The position numbers and the translations under genes are program-made. From contig NZ_AP026708.1 in NCBI RefSeq assembly GCF_026000375.1, forward strand, positions 3,339,864 to 3,403,863: 64,000 bases of DNA. Direction: 5' to 3'. This DNA is from Pseudodesulfovibrio portus. Lineage in GTDB: Bacteria; Desulfobacterota; Desulfovibrionia; Desulfovibrionales; Desulfovibrionaceae. Position 1 is the stretch's first letter; each line of letters starts with the position of its first letter. A model generated the notes under the pieces. The model had not been told where the DNA came from and ran no database searches. It saw only the letters and a list, made by a program, of their open reading frames with translations. This document shows, piece after piece, positions 24,918 through 33,152 of this stretch.

Positions 24918-25646
24918 TTACAGCCCGTGCTTCTTGATGATCGCCTTTGCCTCGGGCGTCTGGAGGAAGGACAGGAATTCATCGGCCTGTTGCCTGTTGC
25001 TGCAGGTGTCGAGGACCCCGACGATGATGCGGATGGGCGAGTAGCCGCTTTCGTCGATGACCACGAATTCGCCGATGTGTTCCTGGACGTTCAGGGCGTG
25101 GGTGAGGTTGAGGAATCCCATGTCCACCTCATTGGTGTTCAGATAGGAGAACACCTGGGGAATGGTCGCGACTTCCACCAATCGCGGCTGGATGCCGGGC
25201 AGGCGGCCGCTCGTCAGCAGGTATTCCCTGGCCGCCTTGCCGTAGATCGCCTTCTTGGTGTCGGGCAGGGCGATACGTCCGGCCTGCGGGTCGTCCAGGT
25301 CTTCCACGCGGGAAAACTTCGAGGACTTGGCAAAGGCCAGGACCAGCTTGCCCCGTCCCAGTTCCAGTTTCTTTTCGATGGGCAGCCCGGCCTTGTCCAG
25401 GAAGGCTTCGTCTCCCAGGACCAGCCCGACCTCGCCGCTTTCACGGGCCAGGGTCGTGACGCGGGCCATGTTGCCGTAGATGAGGCTGACAGCATGGCCG
25501 GTCTGCTGCTTGTAGGCCGCGTTGAGTGCGTTGACCATTTTCTTGTAGCCCGCGCCCGAGGCGAGGACCACGTCGTCTGCCTGTGCAGTCGGGGCCAAGA
25601 GGGCGATGAAACAAAGGGCCAGGACGAGTGTGCGGATTCTGGGCAT
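24918..25646 (-). CDS. modA: Molybdate/tungstate-binding periplasmic protein
   Basis: 242 residues from the ATG at 25646, aaggaaa shortly ahead. A signal peptide (about 1-24, ending PTAQA-DD) marks a periplasmic protein. The mature part reads VVLASGAGYKKMVNALNAAY, close to ModA, with YGNMARVTTLARESGEVGLVLGD. Its oxyanion ligands are not identified with confidence; the region near GAGYKK fits the ModA ligand loop. In TunR-regulated species this gene was shown to belong to a high-affinity molybdate/tungstate system (published work on D. vulgaris). Tungstate (TupA-like) selectivity stays possible. Confidence 0.85.
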   Translation of the reverse strand: MPRIRTLVLALCFIALLAPTAQADDVVLASGAGYKKMVNALNAAYKQQTGHAVSLIYGNMARVTTLARESGEVGLVLGDEAFLDKAGLPIEKKLELGRGKLVLAFAKSSKFSRVEDLDDPQAGRIALPDTKKAIYGKAAREYLLTSGRLPGIQPRLVEVATIPQVFSYLNTNEVDMGFLNLTHALNVQEHIGEFVVIDESGYSPIRIIVGVLDTCSNRQQADEFLSFLQTPEAKAIIKKHGL

Positions 25647-25660
25647 GATGCGTTTCCTTG

Positions 25661-26380
25661 TTAGACGGGTGAGACGGTCGGGGCGATCGACGGACGATGG
25701 ATTGCCTGGCGGTTCAGCCACTCCAGCGTGATTCTGCCGTTTTCCACGGCCACGATGGCGTCGCCGAGCCACTGGGCTTCGATGAGGTCGTGGGTCACGT
25801 GGAGGATGGGGATGTTCAGGTCCTCCTTGAGGTCCATCAACAGGCCGCAGAGTGAGGAACGGGTGGCTACGTCCAGGGCGGAAAAGGGTTCGTCCAGGAG
25901 CAGGAGTTTCGGTTTGCGGGCAAGGGCCTGGCAGAAGGCCGCGCGTTGCCGTTCTCCGCCGGAAATGGAATTCGGCCTGCGGTCGGCCAGGTGGCGAATG
26001 CCGAAGGTCTGCATGAGCGGCCCGACATCGGTTTCGTCCGGGGCGCCGAAACCGATGTTCTGGTGTACGGTCAGGTGCGGAAACAGGGGGAATTCCTGAA
26101 AAACCAGTCCGATTTCCCGTTTGTGCGTGGGAATGGATCGTCCGGTTTCGGTATCGGTCCAGATATCGTCTCCCAGCGAGATGGTGCCGTGGTCAGGCAG
26201 GTCCAGGCCTGCCACGAGGCGTACCAGGGTGGTTTTTCCCGCTCCGGACGGGCCGACTATGGCGGTCAGTTCACCGGCGCGGCAGCACAGTGCGGTGTGC
26301 AGCTCGAACTGGTTCAGGTGCTTCCGGATGTTGATGTTCAATGTCATGGGCTGCGGTGTGTTCGGGTTGGCGGGGCGCAT
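25661..26380 (-). CDS. modC: Molybdate/tungstate ABC transporter ATP-binding protein
   Basis: 239 residues. Walker A GPSGAGKTT, signature ISGGERQRAAF, Walker B KLLLLDEPFSALD and the H-loop HVTHD are all intact. It lacks the C-terminal TOBE domain of E. coli ModC (about 350 residues), so metal sensing falls to TunR. Two starts are possible: ATG at 26380 (used here) or ATG at 26347, which begins MTLNINIRKH and looks more natural as the first beta strand; neither has a strong ribosome-binding site. First gene of the operon, divergent from tunR. Confidence 0.88.
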   Translation of the reverse strand: MRPANPNTPQPMTLNINIRKHLNQFELHTALCCRAGELTAIVGPSGAGKTTLVRLVAGLDLPDHGTISLGDDIWTDTETGRSIPTHKREIGLVFQEFPLFPHLTVHQNIGFGAPDETDVGPLMQTFGIRHLADRRPNSISGGERQRAAFCQALARKPKLLLLDEPFSALDVATRSSLCGLLMDLKEDLNIPILHVTHDLIEAQWLGDAIVAVENGRITLEWLNRQAIHRPSIAPTVSPV

Positions 26381-26405
26381 GGTGCATGCGAGGCTTGTGT
26401 CGATG

Positions 26406-26433
26406 TACTTATTCCCCTATGTTTTGTGTCCAA
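26406..26433 (-). promoter_or_regulatory. Putative modC promoter in the modC-tunR divergent region
   Basis: On the minus strand ttggac (26428-26433) and taagta (26406-26411) are separated by 16 bases. Both are weak, which suits a promoter that TunR activates. The 87-base gap between modC and tunR should also hold the TunR site, but I could not fix its edges by eye. Confidence 0.35.
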
Positions 26434-26467
26434 ATGGCGCAAACGGGTCACGCGAATGGATGAATGA

Positions 26468-27559
26468 GTGACTGTTCATGGATATGTGATGAATGCAAAC
26501 AAACCATCGGGAAAGGTCTGTCCGCGGGAATTCTTCCGCGTGTCGGAGCATGTGAAGTACCTGGAACCGCCCCAGGTGCTGGCGTTCGAGCGGGCTTTCT
26601 CCCAATGGAAGGACAGCGCCAAACGGGCGGACAGCATCCGCGCCCGTATGCGCATGTGGCTGATTTTCTTGTTGCTTCGACATTCAGGGGCGCGGCTGGG
26701 TGAGATACTGTCCCTGGACGACGCCACCTGTTTCGATGTCGGGAGCACGGCCATCCGCCTTGGTTCCGAGGATCGGAAGCGATCGGTTCCCCTGCCCGAC
26801 GAGGTCTTCTCCCAGATCATGGGCGTATTGGATGGCCCCATGGGATGCGGGGCGCGCGGGGATTTCTTTCACGCGGACCCGGGATACTTCCGCCGCATCT
26901 GTTACGCCCGCGGCAAGGAGGCGGGGTTGCCCCGTGAGCTGTCCGGCCCCAACGTCCTGCGCAACACCAGGGCCGTGGAAATGCTTCGCAGCGGCGTGCC
27001 CATCACCGTGGTCCGTGATGTGCTCGGCCAGTCGTCTCTCGATTTGACCGCCTGTTTCCAGCAGTTCTCCCCGGAAGACATGCATTCCATCGTGCACAGC
27101 GCGCAGAAGGCCATGCTCCGCCAGACCAGCGCCCGAAACTCCTTTGTCGGCCACGTGACCCGCATCAGGCAGGATTCGGTCATGGCCGAGGTGGTCATGG
27201 AGACGCGCTCCGGCTGCGAGATCAGCGCGGTCATCACCGCAGACAGCCTGCACAGCCTCGACCTGAAAGAGGGGAGTCCCTTGGTGGCCACGGTCAAGGC
27301 GCCGCTGGTGAACGTCATGCGCTGCGGCCGGGAAACGGCGGGCAGCGCCCGCAACCGTTTTCACGCCACCATCCTGCGCGTGACCGACTCTCCGGTCATT
27401 TCAGAGGTGTTGGGCCGCCTTGACGACGGCACGGACGTCTGCGCCCTCATTTCCGCCGAGAGCGCCAGTGAGCTGGCCCTTCAACACGGCGATGAAGTCG
27501 AATTCTGGTTCAAGGCGTTGTCCGTTGTCCTGAACACGGTCCGCCTGGAAACGGTCTGA
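26468..27559 (+). CDS. tunR: TunR-family tungstate/molybdate-responsive regulator (dead Xer fold + two TOBE domains)
   Basis: 363 residues from a GTG at 26468; an ATG at 26489 is an alternative start. Residues about 30-220 follow a tyrosine recombinase fold, with Arg76 (GARLGE) and Lys104 kept. The other catalytic residues are changed: the first His is Asn162 (NVLRNT), the LGH His is Gln188 (VLGQSS), and the nucleophile Tyr is Phe197, nine residues on as in XerD. It cannot cut DNA. Residues about 222-363 hold two TOBE/molbindin domains, each starting SARN (NSFVGHVTRI and NRFHATILRV). This is the published TunR plan: a XerC/D-derived DNA-binding domain plus ModE-like oxyanion sensors. Here it is divergent from modCAB. 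Confidence 0.9.
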   Translation: MTVHGYVMNANKPSGKVCPREFFRVSEHVKYLEPPQVLAFERAFSQWKDSAKRADSIRARMRMWLIFLLLRHSGARLGEILSLDDATCFDVGSTAIRLGSEDRKRSVPLPDEVFSQIMGVLDGPMGCGARGDFFHADPGYFRRICYARGKEAGLPRELSGPNVLRNTRAVEMLRSGVPITVVRDVLGQSSLDLTACFQQFSPEDMHSIVHSAQKAMLRQTSARNSFVGHVTRIRQDSVMAEVVMETRSGCEISAVITADSLHSLDLKEGSPLVATVKAPLVNVMRCGRETAGSARNRFHATILRVTDSPVISEVLGRLDDGTDVCALISAESASELALQHGDEVEFWFKALSVVLNTVRLETV

Positions 27560-27898
27560 GCCCCCCTGTCGAGTAAGCCGTGGGTCGCGCGGAGCGCGAG
27601 CAACCATTCGGCAGCCGACGGAGCCAAGGCTCGCGAAGAGCGTCCTCGCTGGTAGGCTTTGAGCCTAAGCCCATAGTGGCTTCAGCGCGCATCTCTCCCT
27701 GAGAGGTGGGCGCTATTTTGATACGCTCAAAATAGCGGTGTTTCACTGGCCCTCGCCTCGAAAGATGAAGGCGTGTTTACCAAAGGAATGACGGCAGGGA
27801 GCCGCCGATTGCTGATTGCAATGGGTTTTCTTGTTTGCCGATTGCGGATAGGGTCCGTTTTTTGAGTCGTTCAATATTCCAGCCTTACGAGAGTGCCG
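27560..27898. other. Intergenic stretch of 339 bases after tunR
   Basis: No credible gene. The first half holds a hairpin array (separate entry). The second half has another small hairpin (cgcct/aggcg, about 27754-27773), two copies of a cgattgc word and a T-run near 27858-27863. A promoter for the next gene is not obvious. Confidence 0.6.
27585..27737. repeat. Array of seven consecutive hairpins
   Basis: Inverted repeats follow one another: 27585-27599 (tcgcgc/gcgcga), 27608-27618 (tcggc/gccga), 27621-27632 (gagcc/ggctc), 27653-27667 (taggct/agccta), 27667-27682 (aagcc/ggctt), 27693-27705 (ctctc/gagag) and 27711-27737 (perfect 11 bp, cgctattttga/tcaaaatagcg). The last may end tunR transcription. 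The array could be a structured RNA or a dispersed palindromic repeat; I recognise no family. Confidence 0.5.
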
Positions 27899-28354
27899 AT
27901 GCAGATATGGGTTGATGCCGACGCCTGTCCCAATGTCATCAAGGATGTTTTGTTCAAGACCGTGCTTCGGCGCGAGATCGACATGACGCTGGTGGCCAAC
28001 TTTCCTCTTTCCGTTCCCCTTTCGCCGCTGATCAAGACTCTCCATGTGGCGTCCGGCTTCAACGAGGCGGACAATGAAATCGTCCGGCTGGTCGAGCCGG
28101 GAGACCTCGTGATCACGGCGGACATCCCCTTGGCCGATGCGATCGTGGACAAGGGAGCCACGGGCCTCAATCCACGTGGCGAGCTGTATACGGAAGAAAA
28201 CGTGAAAGGGTTGCTGCGAATGCGCAATCTGATGGAGGAACTGCGAAGCGCCAACATGGTCTCCGGCGGTCCGACGCCCATCGGCCCAAAGGATAAGCAG
28301 GAATTCACCAATCAGCTGGATCGTTTTTTAACGCGGAGTCTGCGCAGGAGCTGA
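27899..28354 (+). CDS. yqxD: YaiI/YqxD family (DUF188) protein
   Basis: 151 residues from the ATG at 27899; an in-frame GTG at 27893 is possible. The family signature WVDADACPNVIKDVL opens the protein, followed by DNEIVRLVEPGDLVITADIPLA and NPRGELYTEENV. DUF188 proteins resemble PIN-type nucleases, with the acidic residues DADAC and TADIPLAD as a possible metal site, but no function is settled. The gene stands alone between the hairpin array and a tRNA gene on the other strand. The bidirectional terminator lies about 80 bases downstream. Confidence 0.88.
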   Translation: MQIWVDADACPNVIKDVLFKTVLRREIDMTLVANFPLSVPLSPLIKTLHVASGFNEADNEIVRLVEPGDLVITADIPLADAIVDKGATGLNPRGELYTEENVKGLLRMRNLMEELRSANMVSGGPTPIGPKDKQEFTNQLDRFLTRSLRRS

Positions 28355-28433
28355 TGTTGAGGTGAGCCGGAATTGGGGGAGGTGTCCCTCTGATTTTGAG
28401 CGAAGTGCCTTTCAGATACTGGCAACAACAAAA

Positions 28434-28464
28434 AAGGGTTTACGGAGTATTTCCGTAAACCCTT
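28434..28464. terminator. Bidirectional rho-independent terminator (yqxD / tRNA-Pro)
   Basis: A 13-bp stem (28434-28446 with 28452-28464) has an A-run on its left and a T-run (28467-28471) on its right. It can end yqxD on the plus strand and tRNA-Pro on the minus strand. Confidence 0.85.
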
Positions 28465-28472
28465 GATTTTTC

Positions 28473-28549
28473 TGGTCGGGATGAGAGGATTTGAACCTCC
28501 GATCTCTGCGTCCCGAACGCAGCGCTCTACCAGACTGAGCCACATCCCG
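28473..28549 (-). tRNA. tRNA-Pro, anticodon CGG, CCA encoded
   Basis: 77 bases on the minus strand. Acceptor arms cgggatg/catcccg with discriminator A and CCA; D-stem gctc/gagc; anticodon stem ctgcg/cgcag around ttcggga (anticodon CGG, reading CCG); T-arm ggaggttcaaatcctct. All parts are in place. It is followed by the terminator described at 28434-28464. Confidence 0.96.
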
Positions 28550-28778
28550 ATGTCGTGAGAGGGGTGTTTAGCTCAGGGGGGATGAAAAGGCAAGGTAAAA
28601 ATGTGGGGATCGTCAAGGTTGTGGACAAAGGGGGGAAAGGTGCCTAAAGTCGGAAATTGCATGATAAAATAATTACAATGTATGGCCGGAGGCGGTACGG
28701 TCAAACGTGTTTTGGCCCTTGTCGGGCGTGTGTGGTTTTCTGCATAATGATCCGGCAGAGGGAAGCAAGGAGTTCTAA

Positions 28779-29825
28779 GTGATTACAGTTTTGGTTGTGG
28801 ATGATTCCGCATTCATGCGGAAAGCCATCTGCACGATGCTCGAGAAGGACCCGGGCATCAAGGTGGTCGGTGCCGCACGCGATGGCAAGGAAGGCCTGGA
28901 AATGGTGCGCTCCTTCGATCCCGACGTTGTCACCCTGGATATCGAGATGCCCAGGATGGACGGTCTTACCGCACTCAGGCACATCATGATGGAATCCCCG
29001 AGACCCGTCCTCATGGTCAGCTCCCTGACCACCGAAGGCGCCGAGTCCACCCTGAAGGCCATGGAGCTCGGGGCCGTGGATTTCATCCCCAAGCAGCTTT
29101 CCAAGGTTTCTCTGGATATCATCAAGATCGAACGGGACCTGATCGAGAAGGTCAAGGCCGTGGCCGCCCGCAAGATGCGGCATACGGCTCCCGCTGCCAG
29201 GCCCGTCCGGCAGAAGGTCGCGGCACCTGTGGACCGCCGGTCCGGCAAGCCGGTTCGCGACGTGGTCGCCATCGGTGTCTCCACCGGCGGGCCCCCTGTC
29301 GTGCAGAAGATTCTGTCATCTCTCCCGGCCGATTTCCCGGCGGGCATCGTCATTGCCCAGCACATGCCGGCGGCCTTTACCGGTCCCTTTGCCGAGCGTC
29401 TTGACGGCGTCAGCCGGCTCTCGGTCAAGGAAGCCGAAACCGGCGACGTCCTCAGGCCGGGGTGCGTCTTCGTGGCTCCGGGCGGCAGGCATGTGGTTCT
29501 GGACCAGAAGGTGAGCCGGATCGAACTGAAGGTCACCGACGAGCCGTCGGGCGAGTTGTACAAGCCTTCGGCCAACGTGCTCATCTCTTCGGTCGCCAAA
29601 GCCGTCGGGCGGCGCGGTCTCGGCGTCATCCTTACCGGCATGGGCAACGATGGATGCGAAGGCGTCAGGGCTCTCAAGGAAAAGGGCGGCAGGGCGCTGG
29701 CCCAAAGTGATTCCACCTGCGTGGTCTATGGCATGCCCAAGGCCATCGTAGACGAGAAGTTGGCGGATGAAATTATTGATCTCGACGACATGGCCGACTC
29801 CATTGTCTCGAATCTGTATCAATAG
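28779..29825 (+). CDS. cheB: Chemotaxis methylesterase/deamidase
   Basis: 348 residues from a GTG at 28779, with aaggag at 28767-28772. The receiver domain (1-120) has the acidic pocket VVDDS and the phosphoacceptor Asp54 (TLDIEMPRMDG). A linker of about 40 residues leads to the CheB esterase domain with Ser168 (GVSTGG), His195 (QHMP) and Asp291 (TGMGNDG), the catalytic triad. It removes methyl groups from receptor glutamates for adaptation. It leads the operon cheB-HEAT-cheR-cheY-cheA. Confidence 0.96.
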   Translation: MITVLVVDDSAFMRKAICTMLEKDPGIKVVGAARDGKEGLEMVRSFDPDVVTLDIEMPRMDGLTALRHIMMESPRPVLMVSSLTTEGAESTLKAMELGAVDFIPKQLSKVSLDIIKIERDLIEKVKAVAARKMRHTAPAARPVRQKVAAPVDRRSGKPVRDVVAIGVSTGGPPVVQKILSSLPADFPAGIVIAQHMPAAFTGPFAERLDGVSRLSVKEAETGDVLRPGCVFVAPGGRHVVLDQKVSRIELKVTDEPSGELYKPSANVLISSVAKAVGRRGLGVILTGMGNDGCEGVRALKEKGGRALAQSDSTCVVYGMPKAIVDEKLADEIIDLDDMADSIVSNLYQ

Positions 29826-29864
29826 GGCCGTTTGAATTCTGAATTTGCACTGGAGGTTTGGAGC

Positions 29865-31796
29865 ATGGAGTGTACCGAATATCTGGCGTTGCTCGACAGC
29901 GACGACAAGGAGGTCGTCCGTGAGAGCGCGTTCAGGGCGGGCGAGGACAATTGTACCGAAGCCGTGCCCAAACTGGCGGAATTGCTGACCACCAATCATC
30001 TCGGCATCCAGGAGGCGGTGGACAGTTCCCTCAGGAAGATCGGCGGCAAGGAGACGGTGCAGGCCGTGCTGCCGCTGTTGCGCTCGGACGACGCCCCCGT
30101 GCGGAATTTGTCCATGGACATCCTGCGGGAGGTGGGGAGCCAGGATATGGGGTCCCTCATCGAGCTCAGCCAGGATGAAGACGCGGATATCCGAATTTTC
30201 ATGGCCGACATCCTCGGCTCCACCGGGAGCCTGTTGGCTGTCGAGCCCCTCTGCGACGCCCTCCTCAGGGACCCCGAGGTCAACGTCCGCTACCAGGCTG
30301 CGGTCAGCCTGGGCGATCTGGGCATGGCCGAGGCCGCTCCCTGCCTGAACAAGGCCATCAACGACGAGGAGTGGGTTCAGTATTCCGTGATCGAGGCGCT
30401 GACCAAGATCGGGCATTCCAGTTCCGTGGACGCCCTGGTCAAGGCGTTGGACTCCGCGTCCGACCTGGTTGCGTCGATGATCATCGATTCCCTGGGCGAG
30501 CTGGGCAACGTCAAGGCCGTGACCATGCTTTTGCGGCGCATGCCCGATGCACCCACCGCGCTGCGGAATAAAATCGTCAAGGCCGTGGTCAAAATTCTCG
30601 GGGGCAAGTCCCTGACCCTCCTGAGCGACGAGGAGCGGGAGCGGTTCCGCCAGTACCTGCTGGTGGCGCTCGAGGACGAGGACGAGGAAATACAGGATGC
30701 AGCCATTCAGGGGCTGGCCCATGTGGGCGGCGAACAGGCCTCCAGGGGAATCCTCACCATCGCGGCCGGCCTGGATCAGGATCGTGATCAGGACCGGCTG
30801 CAGACCATCATCGGGTGCCTGGCCGAAATCGGGCTGACCGAAGCCCTGAAGGAAGGGGTCCTCGGCGATGACCAGACCACGGCCGGCGTTGCCGTGCAGG
30901 CCCTCTCCCTGATCGCGCCCGAGCAGTGCAGCGAAGCGCACGCGGTCTGCGGTGTGCTCATGGAGGCTTTCTGGCAGACTTCGTTGCCCATCCAGCGGCA
31001 GATCATAAGCGTTGCTGCGGAGCGGGCCGACGAGTCGGCAAAAGACTTTTTCATCAAGATACTCGAGGAGCACAAGGACGGCACCGTGCTCAAGAGCGTG
31101 GTCTACCTGCTGGGCGAGAAGCTCCGGTTGGCCGAGGTCGTGGATGACATATTCCCGATGCTCGGGCATCAGTACGACGACGTCAAGGAGTCGGCCCTCA
31201 ATGCCTGCATAGCCATCGGCGGCGACGCGGTCGTGACCCGCTTCAGGGAGATGGCCGTCAGCGAGGACCCAATCCAGCGTTTCATGGCGATCTATGCCCT
31301 GGGCAAGCTCGGTGCCACCGAGAACCTCGATTACCTGAAGCAGGCCGTGGAAGATGAGATTCCGGATGTCAGGAAGGTGGCGCTGGAGGCCCTGGCCGGC
31401 GTCGGTGATCCTTCCGACTGGCGGCAGTTGGTTCTGCAGCGCCTCAGCGACGAGAACAAGGACGTGCGGCTGACCGTCATTGAGATCATGGGCCGCTATT
31501 TTGACGACGAGATGGTCCCTCATCTCCTTCACGCCCTGAACGACGAGGACGATTGGGTAAAGATACGGGCCATCGACGCCCTTGGCGAGCACGGGCTGAC
31601 CGAAGGGGTTCCGCATTTGGTTGCCATGCTCAAGAACACCAACCGTTTCGTCGTCATGAAGGCAATCGAGGGGCTTGGCAGAATCGGAGGGCCCGAAGCG
31701 TTCAATGCCCTGCTCGAGGTCACCAACAGTGATGAATACGAACTGGTGAGCGCGGCGGAAGAGGCCATCACCCGGATTCAGGAAGCCCAAGAGTAG
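29865..31796 (+). CDS. HEAT-repeat protein within the chemotaxis operon
   Basis: 643 residues from the ATG at 29865 (ggagg at 29852-29856); a TTG at 29832 is less likely. Most of the length is helical repeats of about 30 residues with the recurring pattern A-x-x-A-L-x-x-L-G-x-x-x, for example YQAAVSLGDLGMAEAAPCL, IDSLGELGNVKAV and IDALGEHGLTEGVPHLVAML, so more than a dozen HEAT/PBS-type repeats. No enzyme motif is seen. Such proteins are scaffolds. Its place between cheB and cheR suggests it docks chemotaxis components, or a Che protein to another machine; that is inference. Confidence 0.85.
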   Translation: MECTEYLALLDSDDKEVVRESAFRAGEDNCTEAVPKLAELLTTNHLGIQEAVDSSLRKIGGKETVQAVLPLLRSDDAPVRNLSMDILREVGSQDMGSLIELSQDEDADIRIFMADILGSTGSLLAVEPLCDALLRDPEVNVRYQAAVSLGDLGMAEAAPCLNKAINDEEWVQYSVIEALTKIGHSSSVDALVKALDSASDLVASMIIDSLGELGNVKAVTMLLRRMPDAPTALRNKIVKAVVKILGGKSLTLLSDEERERFRQYLLVALEDEDEEIQDAAIQGLAHVGGEQASRGILTIAAGLDQDRDQDRLQTIIGCLAEIGLTEALKEGVLGDDQTTAGVAVQALSLIAPEQCSEAHAVCGVLMEAFWQTSLPIQRQIISVAAERADESAKDFFIKILEEHKDGTVLKSVVYLLGEKLRLAEVVDDIFPMLGHQYDDVKESALNACIAIGGDAVVTRFREMAVSEDPIQRFMAIYALGKLGATENLDYLKQAVEDEIPDVRKVALEALAGVGDPSDWRQLVLQRLSDENKDVRLTVIEIMGRYFDDEMVPHLLHALNDEDDWVKIRAIDALGEHGLTEGVPHLVAMLKNTNRFVVMKAIEGLGRIGGPEAFNALLEVTNSDEYELVSAAEEAITRIQEAQE

Positions 31797-31805
31797 GCGA
31801 CAAAG

Positions 31806-32681
31806 ATGTCATCGCTTTTTTCAAAGACCATCTCACTGGGCAGGGAGCTTCGGATTACGGACCAGGAGTTCGTCAATCTGCGTGACTTCATTTATCAGGA
31901 ATGCGGCATCTGGATAGCCGACAACAGGAAATATCTCCTTGAAAACAGGCTCGGCAACCGGCTCAAGAAACTCAACCTCAAGAATTTCGACGAATACTAC
32001 AATCTGCTCAGGTACGATTCGTCGCGGTCGGCGGAATTCAGGAAGCTGTTCGAGGTCATCACAACCAACGAGACCAGCTTCTACCGCAATCCGCCGCAGC
32101 TTGAGGTCTTCCAGAAGGAAGTCCTGCCCGACGTGCTCGACAAGTGCCGCAAGGCGGGCAATCGGCTGCGCATCTGGTCGGCGGGTTGTTCGACCGGGGA
32201 GGAACCCTACACAATTTCCATGATCATCAACGAGGTGCTCAAGGGGGAGATGGATTCCTGGGATATCCGTATCACTGCCAACGACCTGTCGGAGCGCGTC
32301 CTCGAGTCTGCGCGCAAGGCCGTTTACAACGACTACACCCTGCGGACAACGCCCAAGGACATCGTGGAGCGGTATTTTGATTCCGGGGGGGGGCAGAACA
32401 AGCTCAAGCAGGAAATCAAGAAGTTGGTGAGTTTCGGTCAGATAAATCTCAAGGATCGCAATCAGATCAAGCGGATCGAGCGGTCCCAGATTGTTTTTTG
32501 CAGAAACGTCATAATCTATTTTGATGATGCAATGAAAAAGCAGGTTATCAACGATTTCTACGACAACCTGCTTCCTGGCGGTTACCTGATCATCGGACAC
32601 TCGGAGTCGCTGCACCACATCACGCGCGCCTTCAAGCCCATCCGGTTTCCGGGTTCAATTATTTACAAGAAGGAAGAATAG
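31806..32681 (+). CDS. cheR: Chemotaxis methyltransferase
   Basis: 291 residues. The N-terminal all-helix domain (about 15-95) ends in TTNETSFYRNP, the family motif. The SAM-binding domain follows with WSAGCSTGEEPYTISM, ITANDLS and the CRNVIIYFDD block. CheR methylates receptor glutamates with SAM. It starts nine bases after the HEAT gene. There is no C-terminal TPR or receptor-binding extension, so it is the plain short type. Pairs with cheB in this operon. Confidence 0.96.
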   Translation: MSSLFSKTISLGRELRITDQEFVNLRDFIYQECGIWIADNRKYLLENRLGNRLKKLNLKNFDEYYNLLRYDSSRSAEFRKLFEVITTNETSFYRNPPQLEVFQKEVLPDVLDKCRKAGNRLRIWSAGCSTGEEPYTISMIINEVLKGEMDSWDIRITANDLSERVLESARKAVYNDYTLRTTPKDIVERYFDSGGGQNKLKQEIKKLVSFGQINLKDRNQIKRIERSQIVFCRNVIIYFDDAMKKQVINDFYDNLLPGGYLIIGHSESLHHITRAFKPIRFPGSIIYKKEE

Positions 32682-32741
32682 GGAGCCTCGCTATGCTGGA
32701 TTTGATATGCGGGCACGAGACGTGTTACCAGGGGGAACATC

Positions 32742-33110
32742 ATGCCTAAACATATTCTGATTGTGGACGATTCCAAAACAGTGAGGAATCTTGTCGCCTT
32801 CATCATGAAGAAGGAAGGCTTCAAGGTGACCACCGCGGAAGACGGCCTTGACGGGCTGGAAAAGCTATACAGTCTCGATTTTGTCGATCTTATCGTTTCC
32901 GACGTCAACATGCCCCGCATGGATGGGTTGACGTTCATAAAGACCGTTCGCGAGCAGGAGAGCTACCGGGACATCCCCATCGTGGTGCTTTCCACCGAAG
33001 GGCAGGACAAGGACATTCAGACCGGCTTGACCGTCGGTGCGAACCTGTACATGGTCAAACCCGCGCAACCGGAAAAACTCGTCCGCAACGTCAAGATGCT
33101 GCTTGGCTGA
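32742..33110 (+). CDS. cheY: CheY-like response regulator
   Basis: 122 residues, a lone receiver domain. Acidic pocket Asp-Asp in LIVDDSKT, phosphoacceptor in IVSDVNMPRMDG (about Asp56), the Ser/Thr in VVLSTEGQ and Lys in YMVKPAQP are all present. Lacking any output domain, it should act by binding a partner, either the flagellar switch or, as a phosphate sink, CheA. It lies 42 bases before cheA with gggggaa ahead of the start. Confidence 0.93.
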   Translation: MPKHILIVDDSKTVRNLVAFIMKKEGFKVTTAEDGLDGLEKLYSLDFVDLIVSDVNMPRMDGLTFIKTVREQESYRDIPIVVLSTEGQDKDIQTGLTVGANLYMVKPAQPEKLVRNVKMLLG

Positions 33111-33152
33111 CGGTGTGAAACCACATAACGCGGCATTGCAGAAGGAGACTCG

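Noticed and set aside
28640..28670. A sigma-28-like taaagt...gataa pair upstream of cheB
   Set aside because: Spacing between the halves is too short for the usual sigma-28 consensus.
32694..32750. An 18-codon open frame between cheR and cheY
   Set aside because: Too short, no motif, and its end overlaps the cheY start; most likely chance.
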